From assembly GCF_006539685.1 (NCBI RefSeq), contig NZ_BJNM01000004.1:62001-126000 (forward strand): 64,000 bases of DNA, written 5' to 3'. Below are positions 17,921 through 26,873 of this stretch, in pieces (the first letter of the stretch is position 1; the number at the start of each line of letters is the position of its first letter). Source of the DNA: Gluconobacter oxydans (GTDB taxonomy: Bacteria > Pseudomonadota > Alphaproteobacteria > Acetobacterales > Acetobacteraceae). A model generated the notes under the pieces. It saw nothing but the letters and a program-made list of their open reading frames with translations. It searched no databases and was not told the DNA's origin. The translations under genes and the position numbers were made by a program.

Positions 17921-18691
17921 ATGGAGACGCCCCGAACCCCCTACGCGCCGCCCGCTTCTGCCTCGCAGACGCCGACCGGAGCCTCCGCCGCGCCGATCAT
18001 CGCGCTGGTGGACGATGACCGGAACATTCTCGCCTCCGTCCAGATGACGCTCGAAGCCGAAGGATTTACCGTCCACACCTATACCGATGGCGAAAGCGCG
18101 CTGCAGGGCATTACCTCGCGCCCCGTCAGCCTCGCGGTTCTGGATGTGAAGATGCCGCGCATGGACGGCATGGAACTGCTCCAGCGCCTGCGCGCGCGCT
18201 CGAACCTGCCGGTAATCTTCCTGACGTCCAAGGACGAGGAACTGGACCAGCTCATGGGCCTGCGCCTGGGGGCTGACGACTACATCACCAAGCCGTTCTC
18301 CCAGCGCCTGCTGATCGAACGCATCCGCGCCCTGCTGCGCCGTCAGGATGCCAGCCGGGCCGAGGCCACGGGTGTTGCCGCCGTCGGGTCCGCCATCGTG
18401 CGCGGCCAGCTCTCGCTGGATGAGACGCGCCACCAGTGCCTGTGGGGCGGCCAGGACATTGCGCTGACCGTCACGGAGTTCCTGCTGGTCAAGGCGCTTG
18501 CCCTGCGTCCGGGCATGGTGAAGTCCCGCGATCAGCTCATCGACGCCGCCTATGGCGACAACATCTATGTCGATGACCGCACGATCGACAGCCATATCAA
18601 GCGCGTCCGCAAGAAGTTCCGTCAGGTGGACGATGAGTTCAACCAGATCGAGACGCTCTACGGCATCGGCTACCGTTACCGGGACGAGTAA
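17921..18691 (+). CDS. chvI: Response regulator ChvI
   Basis: The 256-residue OmpR-family regulator has [10 protein letters not shown] (30-38), phospho-acceptor Asp75 in [11 protein letters not shown] and Lys124 in ITKPF, then a winged helix ending with the ChvI-typical [13 protein letters not shown]. Its pairing with a ChvG-type kinase and the downstream hprK-rapZ-EIIA-HPr-EI genes matches the alphaproteobacterial arrangement. ChvG/ChvI senses acid or envelope stress. The ATG at 17921 is chosen because the upstream in-frame stretch is not family-like. Confidence 0.92.
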   Translation: METPRTPYAPPASASQTPTGASAAPIIALVDDDRNILASVQMTLEAEGFTVHTYTDGESALQGITSRPVSLAVLDVKMPRMDGMELLQRLRARSNLPVIFLTSKDEELDQLMGLRLGADDYITKPFSQRLLIERIRALLRRQDASRAEATGVAAVGSAIVRGQLSLDETRHQCLWGGQDIALTVTEFLLVKALALRPGMVKSRDQLIDAAYGDNIYVDDRTIDSHIKRVRKKFRQVDDEFNQIETLYGIGYRYRDE

Positions 18692-18697
18692 GCACGC

Positions 18698-20536
18698 GTG
18701 GATGACGACGCCGCCTCCTTCCCGACAGGTCACGCGCTCGACGTCGACCGGCTCGAACAGGGCCGCGACCGGCGCCGTGCCGAATCGGCCCGCGCGGGGC
18801 TGGGCGAGTCCCTGCGGAGTGTCGGCGCAAAGATCCTGAGGCGTCTGCGCCCCCGCCGGGCGTCGGAGATCTCCCTGTCGCGCCGGCGTCTGGCTTCACC
18901 GCTTCTGGTGCGGATCCTGCTGCTCAACGCCCTGCCGCTTGCGCTTCTGGCCGTCACGCTGCTGTTTCTGGACCAGTTCCAGAACGGTCTGCTGGAAACC
19001 GACGTCAACGCCCTGCGCGAGCAGGCCCATATCTATGCCGGAGCCCTCGGCCAGTCCGCCGTCCGGGTCAGCGCCCATGCGCCCGGCCATCCGGCGCCCG
19101 GCGGCAATCTGGAGCTGGACGTCGCGCAGGCCCGCCCCCTGTTGGCCCGTCTGACCGAACCGAGCCCCAACGCCCATGCCCTGCTGTTCGATCCGGACGG
19201 CAAGCTTGTCGTGGACAGTCGCACGGCCTCGCGCGGCAAACAGGATCATGCCGCTCCCGATCCTGTCGATGGAGGATCGTGGCAGCCGCCCCGGAACAAT
19301 ATTCTCGAAAGTTTCTACGACTGGCTGCTGTCGCTCCTGCCGCTGACCTCCAGCGAGGAAGTGACGCTCGACACCAATGACACCGCCATGGACGGCCCGC
19401 ATGATGCCCAGCCGTTCCATTCCCAGGCGGAACTGCCGCCTTTCATCCGGCGCACCAAGGACCATCAGCTTGTCGTGACGGTCGTGGAGCCTGTCGTGCG
19501 CGATGGCGTGACGGTTGGCGAAATCCAGCTCACCCGCCACGCACCAGAAGTGGATCGCACGCTGTTTGCCGTCCGCTCCTCGATCCTGTCGCTGGTGCTG
19601 GCGGCGCTGGTCGTGACGGTCCTGCTGTCCTGGTATCTGTCGCTCACGATCGCCCGGCCGCTGCTGACGCTGGCGCGTGCGTCCAACGACATGCGCGAGA
19701 CGGATGGCCGCAAGGACCTCGTGCCCGAGCGGCTTCTGGCGCGGCGTGATGAAATCGGCGTTTTGGCACGCTCGCTCCGGGGCAGCGCGCTCGCGCTCTG
19801 GGCGCGGATGGACGACATCGAACGCTTTGCCGCCGATGTCAGTCACGAGATCAAGAACCCGCTCTCCTCCATCCGCTCGGCCATCGAGACGCTTCCGCGC
19901 ATCCAGATCGCTGAACGGCGCGAACGGCTCCTTGGCATCATCAATAGTGACGTCAAACGGCTCGACCGCCTGATTACGGACATTTCCGACGCCAGCCGCA
20001 TTGACGCGGAACTCTCCCGCGTGCGCCCTGAGCCGGTCTCCGTCGTGGCCCTTCTGTCCATTCTGGCGGAAATGCATCAGACGACGCGCCGGGAAAACGA
20101 TCCCGTGCTCCGGCTTGATGTCCGCGATCAGGACCCGCCGCTGAAGGCGCTGGCCGTGGAGGACCGTCTGGTGCAGGTCCTGCGCAACCTGATCGGCAAT
20201 GCGGTGTCGTTCTCGCCGCCAAAGGGCATCATCGCCCTGCATGCCAGCGCGCGCGACATTGCCGGGGAAGGGCCCGGGACCGGCAGTGTGGTTGAAATCA
20301 CCATCACCGATCAGGGCCCTGGCATTCCGCCCGGAAAGCTCGACAGCATTTTCGACCGTTTCTATTCAGAGCGGCCCCAGACCGAGAACTTCGGCCAGCA
20401 TTCCGGACTCGGCCTCGCGATCAGCCGGCAGATCATTCACGCCCTGCGCGGCAGTCTGTTCGCCGAGAACCGCATGGATGCGTCCGGGGCGATCCGCGGC
20501 GCCTGCTTCGTGGTGCGACTGCCCCGCGCGCCCTGA
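18698..20536 (+). CDS. chvG: Sensor histidine kinase ChvG
   Basis: A 612-residue kinase starting at GTG six bases after chvI. It has a cytosolic N-tail, a first membrane segment (about 68-92), a large periplasmic domain, a second membrane segment (near 290-312), HAMP, phospho-acceptor His383 in DVSHEIKNPLSSIRSAIETL, N-box RNLIGNAVSF, DQGPGIPPG and GLGLAIS. The spacing and sequence are those of ChvG/ExoS. It should phosphorylate ChvI. Confidence 0.92.
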   Translation: MDDDAASFPTGHALDVDRLEQGRDRRRAESARAGLGESLRSVGAKILRRLRPRRASEISLSRRRLASPLLVRILLLNALPLALLAVTLLFLDQFQNGLLETDVNALREQAHIYAGALGQSAVRVSAHAPGHPAPGGNLELDVAQARPLLARLTEPSPNAHALLFDPDGKLVVDSRTASRGKQDHAAPDPVDGGSWQPPRNNILESFYDWLLSLLPLTSSEEVTLDTNDTAMDGPHDAQPFHSQAELPPFIRRTKDHQLVVTVVEPVVRDGVTVGEIQLTRHAPEVDRTLFAVRSSILSLVLAALVVTVLLSWYLSLTIARPLLTLARASNDMRETDGRKDLVPERLLARRDEIGVLARSLRGSALALWARMDDIERFAADVSHEIKNPLSSIRSAIETLPRIQIAERRERLLGIINSDVKRLDRLITDISDASRIDAELSRVRPEPVSVVALLSILAEMHQTTRRENDPVLRLDVRDQDPPLKALAVEDRLVQVLRNLIGNAVSFSPPKGIIALHASARDIAGEGPGTGSVVEITITDQGPGIPPGKLDSIFDRFYSERPQTENFGQHSGLGLAISRQIIHALRGSLFAENRMDASGAIRGACFVVRLPRAP

Positions 20537-20665
20537 GGCTGACAGGCCGGCCGGAGCCTGAACGGTGATGGCCGGTCCTGAGGACAGCCCGTCAATCACG
20601 CCCGGCACGAGCGTCGCCGCAAAAGGCAGGGCCAGGACCAGCAGCGGGAGGAGATGTCGGGCCAT
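20366..20665 (-). CDS. Possible small exported protein
   Basis: An open frame of 99 residues begins five bases after the UrcA-like gene stop, with GAGGA about ten bases ahead of its ATG. The first 30 residues look like a signal peptide (MARHLLPLLVLALPFAATLV). The C-terminal half lies antisense to the end of chvG and has the composition of a shadow frame, so the true product, if any, is uncertain. Confidence 0.35.
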   Translation of the reverse strand: MARHLLPLLVLALPFAATLVPGVIDGLSSGPAITVQAPAGLSASGRAGQSHHEAGAADRPGRIHAVLGEQTAAQGVNDLPADREAESGMLAEVLGLGPL

Positions 20666-20670
20666 GGCCG

Positions 20671-21063
20671 TTACTTCCTCGCGGACAGGGCGAGGAAGAC
20701 ATGTCCGTTCCTGCGGCTGGCCCGCTGCCGGTCGCGCAGGTCATACAGACTGGTCCGGGCATCGGAGAGGGCATCCTGTTCGCAGTCGGTCACGTCGGTT
20801 GCGAGCAGCCAGTCTTCCTCCTGAAGCTGGTGGCAGACGGCGTGGGAGGCTTGGGCGACCTGCTGCGTCGCCGTTTCCCAGCCCTTCCGGGACGTGAGAT
20901 CCAGCGAGGACAGATCAACTCTCATGCTGACCCTGCCAGTGCTGGCAGGCGTGGTGCTGGCCGAAGTTGTCCCGGTTTGTGTCGGGATAGCGCGAGCGGC
21001 CTGCAGCGGCAGGATGACGCTGGCAGACAGGGCGCAGAACAGAAGGGAAGAAAAGCGGATCAT
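20671..21063 (-). CDS. UrcA-family secreted protein
   Basis: This 130-residue protein has a signal peptide ending near AARA (residue 24) and the UrcA pattern in the mature part: VDLSSLDLTSRKGWETATQQ followed by VAQASHAVC, with a second cysteine in DVTDCEQDALSDAR. UrcA proteins are small, secreted and of unknown function in alphaproteobacteria. The ATG at 21063 gives the clean signal peptide; a longer frame exists but has none. It lies, opposite in strand, between chvG and hprK. Confidence 0.75.
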   Translation of the reverse strand: MIRFSSLLFCALSASVILPLQAARAIPTQTGTTSASTTPASTGRVSMRVDLSSLDLTSRKGWETATQQVAQASHAVCHQLQEEDWLLATDVTDCEQDALSDARTSLYDLRDRQRASRRNGHVFLALSARK

Positions 21064-21187
21064 GGCATGAAGCTCCTGAAGAGGAATCCGACGCTCGTGG
21101 CGTCTGGAAATCTTCAATGCATGAATCGTGCCAGTTTCTGTTTTCTGCGCCTTAAATCCGTTCGGAAAAGTTGCCTGAAGCCCTAAA

Positions 21188-21201
21188 ACCGTAAAAACGG
21201 T
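21188..21201 (-). terminator. Weak terminator after the RidA-like gene
   Basis: On the minus strand ACCGT-TTTT-ACGGT (five-bp stem) is followed by TTT. The stem is short, so this is tentative. Confidence 0.35.
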
Positions 21202-21232
21202 CTGTTGCGCCATAAAATGGTGTATTTTACTG

Positions 21233-21604
21233 TTATTTATCCGGTGTGGCGGTCAGGCTGAGGGCGATGCGCTGCTCGGGTAGAGGGAAACGCTGCACGA
21301 TCCGCAGGGTCAGCGCGGGTTTTGCTGCCGCCAGGGCCTCGTTCAGGGCGGCCTGACACTGGGCGAAGGTCTGGCCTTCGCGAATCATGGCGGCGACGTG
21401 CCGGGTATGGCCCAGGGTGAGGCCATGATCGGCCAGAGCTTCGGAAATGGCGGAAAGTGCGGCCTGACATTCATCCGACAGCCGGCCGGGACGGTCCCCG
21501 TCCGGACCGAAGCCACTGAAATCGGTGCAGGTGACTTCGTCTCCATGTACGGTGACGGTCTGGTGGGGGAAGGATGCGCCCATGGGTTCGTGGTCCTGCT
21601 CCAT
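21233..21604 (-). CDS. RidA/YjgF-family protein
   Basis: The 123-residue product has the RidA fold pattern: VTVHGDEVTCTDFSGFGPDG, then ALSAISEALADHGLTLGHTR and MIREGQTFAQCQAALNEALA. RidA members hydrolyse reactive imine/enamine intermediates, though many homologues have other roles. The terminal catalytic arginine is not plainly placed (ALTLRIVQRFPLP is the likely region), so the exact activity is open. A start at 21583 is also possible. Confidence 0.65.
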   Translation of the reverse strand: MEQDHEPMGASFPHQTVTVHGDEVTCTDFSGFGPDGDRPGRLSDECQAALSAISEALADHGLTLGHTRHVAAMIREGQTFAQCQAALNEALAAAKPALTLRIVQRFPLPEQRIALSLTATPDK

Positions 21605-21673
21605 GTCAGGGATTCGTCATGCCCCTGTCCGACCCAAGGTCTTAGTCCGCTCCCGTGGAGGTCGCAATCCATC

Positions 21674-22135
21674 ATGTCCGTCCTGTCATTTCTGCCTGAA
21701 GGCTCGGTCCATGCCTGCTGCGTGGCGTGGAACGGAGACGGCGTGCTGATTTCCGGCCCTCCCGGCTCGGGGAAATCCGAGCTGGCTTTGCGGTTGATGG
21801 ATGCGGGTTTCGATCTTGTGGCGGATGACCGGGTCCTGCTGGACGGCGCCGTGGCGTCCGCCCCCGAACGCCTTGCGGGGCTGATCGAGGTGCGAGGGGT
21901 TGGAATCCTGAGGACATCTTTTGTCACAAACGCGACGGTGCGTCTGCGGGTCTGTCTGGGCGAGGGGCAGCCCCGTCTGCCGGAGCCCTGCCGGGACCCG
22001 TGGACGGGAGCGGTCATGCTGCGTCTGGAGCCCGGTTTTCCGGGAACGGTGGCGCGGATCAGGGCGGCCCTGAAGGCCTGCTGCGGCACCTATGAATGGG
22101 TCGCTGGAGCAGGCGAAAATGTTGCGGAAACGTGA
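21674..22135 (+). CDS. hprK: HPr kinase/phosphorylase, short alphaproteobacterial form
   Basis: The 153-residue protein has only the catalytic domain: P-loop GPPGSGKSELALRLMDAG (residues 33-50), DLVADDRVLL and the signature GLIEVRGVGIL (about 73-83). The longer Firmicutes enzyme has an extra N-terminal domain that is absent here, as is normal for alphaproteobacteria. It phosphorylates/dephosphorylates HPr on serine, tying PTS state to ChvG/ChvI and metabolism. The start ATG at 21674 begins MSVLSFLPEG. Confidence 0.9.
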   Translation: MSVLSFLPEGSVHACCVAWNGDGVLISGPPGSGKSELALRLMDAGFDLVADDRVLLDGAVASAPERLAGLIEVRGVGILRTSFVTNATVRLRVCLGEGQPRLPEPCRDPWTGAVMLRLEPGFPGTVARIRAALKACCGTYEWVAGAGENVAET

Positions 22136-22184
22136 AGGTGCGAAATAGTTCCGCACAAAGGGAAAAACGGCTAGAGTGTGGCGC

Positions 22185-23150
22185 ATGGCATCGGCGAACC
22201 ATCCCGAGTCTGGCTCCATATCCGGATATGATCATGGTTCCCGCCGGATCCTGATCGTGACGGGTCTGTCCGGGGCGGGAAAATCATCCATATTGCGGGT
22301 TCTGGAAGATCTGGGTCATGAGGTCGTGGACAACCCACCCCTGAACCTGATCCAGGCGCTCGCCTCACGGGCCGGGCAGAATCTGGCCATCGGGATCGAT
22401 GTCCGCAGTCGCGGGTTCGAGGCCTCCCGCGTGCTGGAAGAGCTCGAACGCCTTCGACTTCTGCCGGACTGCTCGGTCCAGCTCCTTTACGCCACTGCCG
22501 AACCCGAAATCCTTCTGCGTCGCTTCACCGCCACGCGCCGCCGCCATCCTCTGGTCACCAGCGGCACCATTCTTCCCGGAATTGAACAGGAAACCGCCCT
22601 TCTGGCGCCACTGCGGGCGAATGCGGATCTCGTCATCGACACGTCCGACCTGCCATCGCCGGAACTGCGGCAGCTGATCGAGACTCGCTTTGGCAGCACG
22701 GGCGGGGAAGGGCTGACGGTTGCACTGATGTCCTTTGCCTATCCGTCCGGTCTGCCCCGCGAGGCGGACATGGTTTTTGATGCACGCTTCTTGCGCAATC
22801 CCCATTATGATCCCACCCTCCAGCCCATGACCGGACTGGATGAGGCAGTGGTGCAGTATGTGAAGTCGGACCCGGCCTATCCCGCATTTTTCGGCCATAT
22901 CCAGAGCCTTCTGGAGCTTGTGCTTCCCCGCTTCGTCGCGGAAGGCAAGAAATACGCGACCATTGCCATCGGGTGCAGTGGCGGCCGTCACCGCTCGGTG
23001 ACGATCGTGGAAGAACTGGCCCGTATTCTCCCGAAAACCGTACCGGTCGGGCCGATGATGGTCCTGCACCGTGAACTCGCCCGCAAGGGTCTGGCGTCCT
23101 GGCGCTGGGCCGTTCCACCCCAGGATCCCTCACAGGACACAACGGTATGA
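22185..23150 (+). CDS. rapZ: RNase adapter / nucleotide-binding protein RapZ
   Basis: A 321-residue P-loop protein with VTGLSGAGKSS (about 26-36), VDNPPLNL and the C-terminal block IAIGCSGGRHRSVTIVEELA, as in RapZ (YvcJ). It binds nucleotides and, in enterobacteria, directs RNase E to a small RNA; in this cluster its role is unproven. A GTG at 22176 gives three more residues. It overlaps the EIIA gene by ATGA. Confidence 0.9.
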   Translation: MASANHPESGSISGYDHGSRRILIVTGLSGAGKSSILRVLEDLGHEVVDNPPLNLIQALASRAGQNLAIGIDVRSRGFEASRVLEELERLRLLPDCSVQLLYATAEPEILLRRFTATRRRHPLVTSGTILPGIEQETALLAPLRANADLVIDTSDLPSPELRQLIETRFGSTGGEGLTVALMSFAYPSGLPREADMVFDARFLRNPHYDPTLQPMTGLDEAVVQYVKSDPAYPAFFGHIQSLLELVLPRFVAEGKKYATIAIGCSGGRHRSVTIVEELARILPKTVPVGPMMVLHRELARKGLASWRWAVPPQDPSQDTTV

Positions 23151-23587
23151 TCGGACTGATGCTGGTAACGCACGGGCGCCTTGGGGATGTCCTGCTGGAA
23201 ACGCTGGTTCATGTCGTGGGCCCCCAGACCCAGGTCGGCGTGGTGGGCGTGGCGGATGATGACGATCCGGCGATGCTCCGCCCGGCCGCCGAACGTCTGC
23301 TCCAGCGCCTCGATACCGGGGACGGAGTGCTTCTGCTGACGGATATTTTCGGCAGCTCGCCGTCCAATCTGGCGCTCTCGCTGCGGGAGCCGGGGCATGT
23401 CGAGGTCGTGTCGGGCGTGAATGTACCCATGCTGGTCAAGCTGGCAAAAACGCGGCGGGATCTGGACCTTGCAGGCTGCGTGGAAAAGGCCACAATGGCC
23501 GGGCGGAAGTATATCGCCGTGGCGTCACAGCTTCCCGACCCCTGTCTCCATGGCGGGCCGCGTGCCTGTACGCTGCCGGTTCATTGA
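23147..23587 (+). CDS. PTS mannose-type EIIA component
   Basis: 146 residues with the EIIA(Man) start IGLMLVTHGRLG, where His9 is the phosphate acceptor. LLLTDIFGSSPSN (62-74) and VVSGVNVPML are also conserved. It probably serves a regulatory phosphotransfer chain (no sugar permease is present) downstream of HPr. Confidence 0.92.
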   Translation: MIGLMLVTHGRLGDVLLETLVHVVGPQTQVGVVGVADDDDPAMLRPAAERLLQRLDTGDGVLLLTDIFGSSPSNLALSLREPGHVEVVSGVNVPMLVKLAKTRRDLDLAGCVEKATMAGRKYIAVASQLPDPCLHGGPRACTLPVH

Positions 23588-23601
23588 ATTGAGTTCACTG
23601 A

Positions 23602-23901
23602 ATGAGCGACACGACCCTTTCTCCCGGTACAGTTGCCCCCCGCACCGTCACCATCGTCAATCATCTGGGCCTTCATGCCCGCCCCGCCGCCAAGATCGTC
23701 ACCACAGCCGAGCGTTTTGACGCCGAGACCACGATCGCCCATGGCACCAATGTCGTCTCCGCCCTGTCGATCATGGGGCTGATGATGCTGGGCGCGGGAG
23801 AAGGGCAGGACGTCACGCTGCGTGCCCACGGCCCGCAGGCCGCCGAAGCGCTCGATGCACTGGCAGCCCTGATCGCGGACGGGTTTGGCGAGCGTGACTG
23901 A
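23602..23901 (+). CDS. ptsH: Phosphocarrier protein HPr
   Basis: 99 residues with the HPr active site GLHARPAAK (phospho-His25) and the regulatory serine in VVSALSIMGL (Ser56), the target of HprK. The residue before this serine is Leu where most HPr proteins have Lys. The N-terminus is about ten residues longer than in E. coli HPr. It starts 14 bases after EIIA and overlaps the EI gene. Confidence 0.93.
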   Translation: MSDTTLSPGTVAPRTVTIVNHLGLHARPAAKIVTTAERFDAETTIAHGTNVVSALSIMGLMMLGAGEGQDVTLRAHGPQAAEALDALAALIADGFGERD

Positions 23902-25768
23902 AGCCTCAGGGCGACCGACCCGCAGCCGTTCCGCCCGCTCCTCCCGCCGCAGCCCGCGCTCCGGCGTTTTCCTTCAGGGCAAGGCCATCACGCCGGGCAT
24001 GGGGCTTGGCCCCGCAGGGCGTGTCGAGGAACTTCCCCTTCCCGACATTACCGAGCGCTACAGCGCCATCGGGCCGGAAGCCGAGGGCGTCCGGCTGGAC
24101 GAGGCGATCGCCCGCGCGCTTCACCAGATCGAAAAGATGCGGGACCGGCTGGTCGGACTGCCGGAAGAGGGCCGCGAGGAAATCGCCTCTCTTCTGATGG
24201 TCTATGAGCGGATGCTCGGCCCGTCGCGTCTGCTGCGTCAGGTCCGCAGCCGGATTGCCGATGAGGGTCTGTGCGCCGAGGCCGCCGTCTCGGAAGTCAC
24301 GCGGGAACTGGCGTTGCAGGTCTCGCGCATGGCCGAGGCCGTGGCGCGCGAGAACAATAATACGCAGGAAGCCGATGCCAATCTGCGTCTGGCGGGAGAG
24401 TTCGAGGAAATCGGCCGCCGCCTCGTGCGGAACCTGACCGGCATTTCCTATCGCGCGTTTTCCAGCCTGCCCCCTGGCTCCGTTCTGGTGGCCGAGCAGC
24501 TCCGTCCGGCCGATGTCGCCATGATCGACCCGGCCCGGATTGCGGCCGTGGTGACGCAGGGCGGTGGTGGGGCCGATCACACGGCCATCCTGCTGCGCGC
24601 GCTCGACATTCCCGCCATCCTCGCCGTGCCGAACCTCATGGCGCAAGTACAGGAAGGCGAGATGGTGGTCGTGGACGGGCATCTCGGCACCGTCACGCTT
24701 TCCCCCAACGAAACCGAACTGCGTCTGGCGGCGGAATCCGCACAGCGTGAAGTCAAGGAAAAGCGGGCTTTCGGGCGCCTCAAGCGCCTGCCGGCCCAGC
24801 TTCAGAGCGGCGAGGACATCGAGCTTTCCGCCAATCTGGAACTCCCGGCGGAACTGCCGATGCTGATGCGCAATGGCGCCAAGGGCATCGGCCTGCTGCG
24901 CAGTGAATTCCTGTTCGGCGAACGCGAGGACCTGCCCGACGAAGACGGCCAGACAGACGCCTATCGCGCCATCGTTCAGGCCATGGACGGGCGTCCCGTG
25001 ACGATCCGCGTGCTGGACTGGGGCGGCGAGAAGGGCCGGGCCTGCATGCGACGGCTGGGTCTGGCGGAGCAGGTTGCGGATGGCGACAATCCCGCGCTGG
25101 GTCTGCGGGGCGTGCGGCTTCTGCTCCGCGTGCCGGAGGTGCTGGAAACGCAGTTCGCGGCCATTCTGCGGGCCGCCGAGCCTGCCGAGGGTGTGCCCCC
25201 CGGACGGGTGAGGATCCTGCTGCCGATGGTTACGTCATCGGACGAAATCGTGGACGCCCGCGAGATTTACGACCGCGTTGTGCGCCGCCTCAAGCGCAAA
25301 GGACACATGCTCCCCGATCCGCTGCCCCCGCTGGGGATCATGGTCGAAACGCCGGCCGCGGCCCTCACGGTGGATACGCTGGCCCGACACGCCGATTTCA
25401 TGGCGCTCGGCACCAATGACCTGACGATGTACACGCTCGCCGTGGACCGGGCGGATTCCATGGTGGCGGACCGCTACAGCCCGCTCCATCCCGGTGTGCT
25501 GAGGCTGATTGAGGCGGCTGCGGATTCGGCGCTGCGGGCGCGCCGTCCGATTTCGGTCTGTGGCGAGATGGCGTCGGATCCCCGGGTGGTGGCGCTGCTG
25601 ATTGGCCTGGGTCTGCGGTCCTTTTCCATGAATTCCGCCTCCCTGCCGCGCGTGAAACGCCTGATCCGTACCCTCACCCTCGAAGACTGCGACCAGCTGC
25701 GCCGGCAGGTCATGCTGGAAACCGACCCGGTCGTGATCCGCGATCTGGTGCGGCAGTTCGCAACCTGA
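23894..25768 (+). CDS. ptsI: Phosphoenolpyruvate-protein phosphotransferase (enzyme I)
   Basis: Enzyme I moves phosphate from PEP to HPr. From the GTG start (in-frame TTG at 23885 is possible) the product is 624 residues. It has an arginine-rich N-tail, the HPr-binding helices, phospho-His229 in GGGGADHTAILLRAL, the PEP barrel with LLRSEFLFGERE and VLDWGGEK, and the cysteine in ISVCGEMASDP (about 556). There is no GAF domain, so this is not the PtsP form. It overlaps ptsH by eight bases. Confidence 0.92.
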   Translation: MTEASGRPTRSRSARSSRRSPRSGVFLQGKAITPGMGLGPAGRVEELPLPDITERYSAIGPEAEGVRLDEAIARALHQIEKMRDRLVGLPEEGREEIASLLMVYERMLGPSRLLRQVRSRIADEGLCAEAAVSEVTRELALQVSRMAEAVARENNNTQEADANLRLAGEFEEIGRRLVRNLTGISYRAFSSLPPGSVLVAEQLRPADVAMIDPARIAAVVTQGGGGADHTAILLRALDIPAILAVPNLMAQVQEGEMVVVDGHLGTVTLSPNETELRLAAESAQREVKEKRAFGRLKRLPAQLQSGEDIELSANLELPAELPMLMRNGAKGIGLLRSEFLFGEREDLPDEDGQTDAYRAIVQAMDGRPVTIRVLDWGGEKGRACMRRLGLAEQVADGDNPALGLRGVRLLLRVPEVLETQFAAILRAAEPAEGVPPGRVRILLPMVTSSDEIVDAREIYDRVVRRLKRKGHMLPDPLPPLGIMVETPAAALTVDTLARHADFMALGTNDLTMYTLAVDRADSMVADRYSPLHPGVLRLIEAAADSALRARRPISVCGEMASDPRVVALLIGLGLRSFSMNSASLPRVKRLIRTLTLEDCDQLRRQVMLETDPVVIRDLVRQFAT

Positions 25769-25826
25769 GAGCTGTTTGTGGCGGGGTCTCTCGGCAAAGC
25801 GCGACGGGAATGCCATATTGACCCTC

Positions 25827-26381
25827 ATGCCGGATTCTTCTGCCATCGCTGACACGCTCACCTTTTCGCCCGAGGTCACGGAACGCCTCGACCGCACGGC
25901 CGAATGGTGCCAGCGCAACGGACAACGCCTGACGGAAACCCGCCGTCTCGTGCTGGGTCTGATCCTGTCGAGCGAAAAGCCCTCCGGCGCCTATGACCTT
26001 CTGGCCCGACTGCGCCCCGCCCATCCGAAAGCCGCGCCGCCCACGGTTTACCGCGCGCTGGAGTTTCTGCTGGAGAACAGCCTGATCCACCGTCTGGAGC
26101 GGCTGAGCGCCTTTGTCGGCTGTTCGCATGCCGTGGAATGTCCGCATGGCTGCAATCACCATGACGAAGGCGGGATGCACCGTGCGCAGTTCCTGATCTG
26201 CCGCGGCTGTGACCGCGCCTGGGAACTGGAACAGGATGCCATCGCCCCGGTCCTGACCCGCGCGGCGCAAAGCATGGGATTCCGTGCCGAAGCCGCCACC
26301 GTTGAAATCGAAGGTCTGTGCGCGGCCTGCCAGAAAGCCGGCGTTACGCCGGTGCGGCGTCCCAAAACCGCAGCGGGCTAA
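25827..26381 (+). CDS. Fur-family regulator, Zur-like
   Basis: The 184-residue protein has a Fur winged helix (QRLTETRRLVLGLILSSEKP, then PPTVYRALEFLLENSLIHRLE) and a cysteine/histidine-rich metal region: VGCSHAVECPHGCNHHDEG, then LICRGCDRAWEL and a final CAAC pair. Two CxxC motifs supply the structural zinc site. The order and spacing suit Zur, which represses zinc uptake genes when zinc is plentiful; Fur itself cannot be fully excluded. The ATG at 25827 was chosen as the first plausible one. Confidence 0.82.
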   Translation: MPDSSAIADTLTFSPEVTERLDRTAEWCQRNGQRLTETRRLVLGLILSSEKPSGAYDLLARLRPAHPKAAPPTVYRALEFLLENSLIHRLERLSAFVGCSHAVECPHGCNHHDEGGMHRAQFLICRGCDRAWELEQDAIAPVLTRAAQSMGFRAEAATVEIEGLCAACQKAGVTPVRRPKTAAG

Positions 26382-26387
26382 GACATC

Positions 26388-26840
26388 ATGGGCCGCCGTT
26401 CCCCGCCCCCGGCGTCCCTGTTTGAAAAGCTGCCGAAATCTTGCCGCCCTCAGTCTTCCAGTAAGCCACTCCGCGTTCCCGCGCCTGCGACGGAGCAGCC
26501 GGACCTTCTGGACTGGAGCCCACCGCTCACGCATCTGGCCGCTGCGGATGTTGAGGCCTCTTTTCTCGACCCCACCGGTTTCCGCCCCCCTGCGGGAGAG
26601 GCGTTCGTGTATCACCTGACGGACGCCGGAACCGCCCGGAGCTTCGTGCGGGATGGTCTGCCGCTGACGGACGGCCTCATGTTCCGCACCGCCGTCAATC
26701 TGGCGGAAGACCTCGCGGATGTTTCTGCCGCAGGCGAGATGGGGGTGGTGCGGGTGCGTCGCCGCCTGATCCAGCCCTGGCTGACAGAAGATCGTCAGGA
26801 CGGCCGTCCGTGCTATGTGCTCGGACCACAAACGTCATGA
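26388..26840 (+). CDS. Uncharacterised protein, possible ADP-ribosyltransferase-like fold
   Basis: A 150-residue protein with a disordered, proline-rich N-terminal half (to about residue 65). The second half contains EAFVYHLTDAGTARSFVRDG, then LMFRTAVNLAEDLADVSAAG and MGVVRVRRRLIQPWL before RPCYVLG. The opening (VYHLTD...xxxRDG) faintly recalls the small RNA-2'-phosphotransferase/ART-like fold, but I see no full catalytic triad, so the call is very tentative. It starts six bases after the Zur gene and ends 33 bases before the asparaginase gene. Confidence 0.5.
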   Translation: MGRRSPPPASLFEKLPKSCRPQSSSKPLRVPAPATEQPDLLDWSPPLTHLAAADVEASFLDPTGFRPPAGEAFVYHLTDAGTARSFVRDGLPLTDGLMFRTAVNLAEDLADVSAAGEMGVVRVRRRLIQPWLTEDRQDGRPCYVLGPQTS

Positions 26841-26873
26841 CAGACACCATGAGAGGCAGGAGAGGAATTCATT

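Noticed and set aside
18896-20242. A 448-codon frame on the minus strand
   Set aside because: It lies wholly antisense to chvG and has no recognisable motif.
25776-25827. Upstream extension of the Zur-like regulator
   Set aside because: It adds 17 residues without similarity, and overlaps sequence just after the EI stop; the ATG at 25827 suits the family better.
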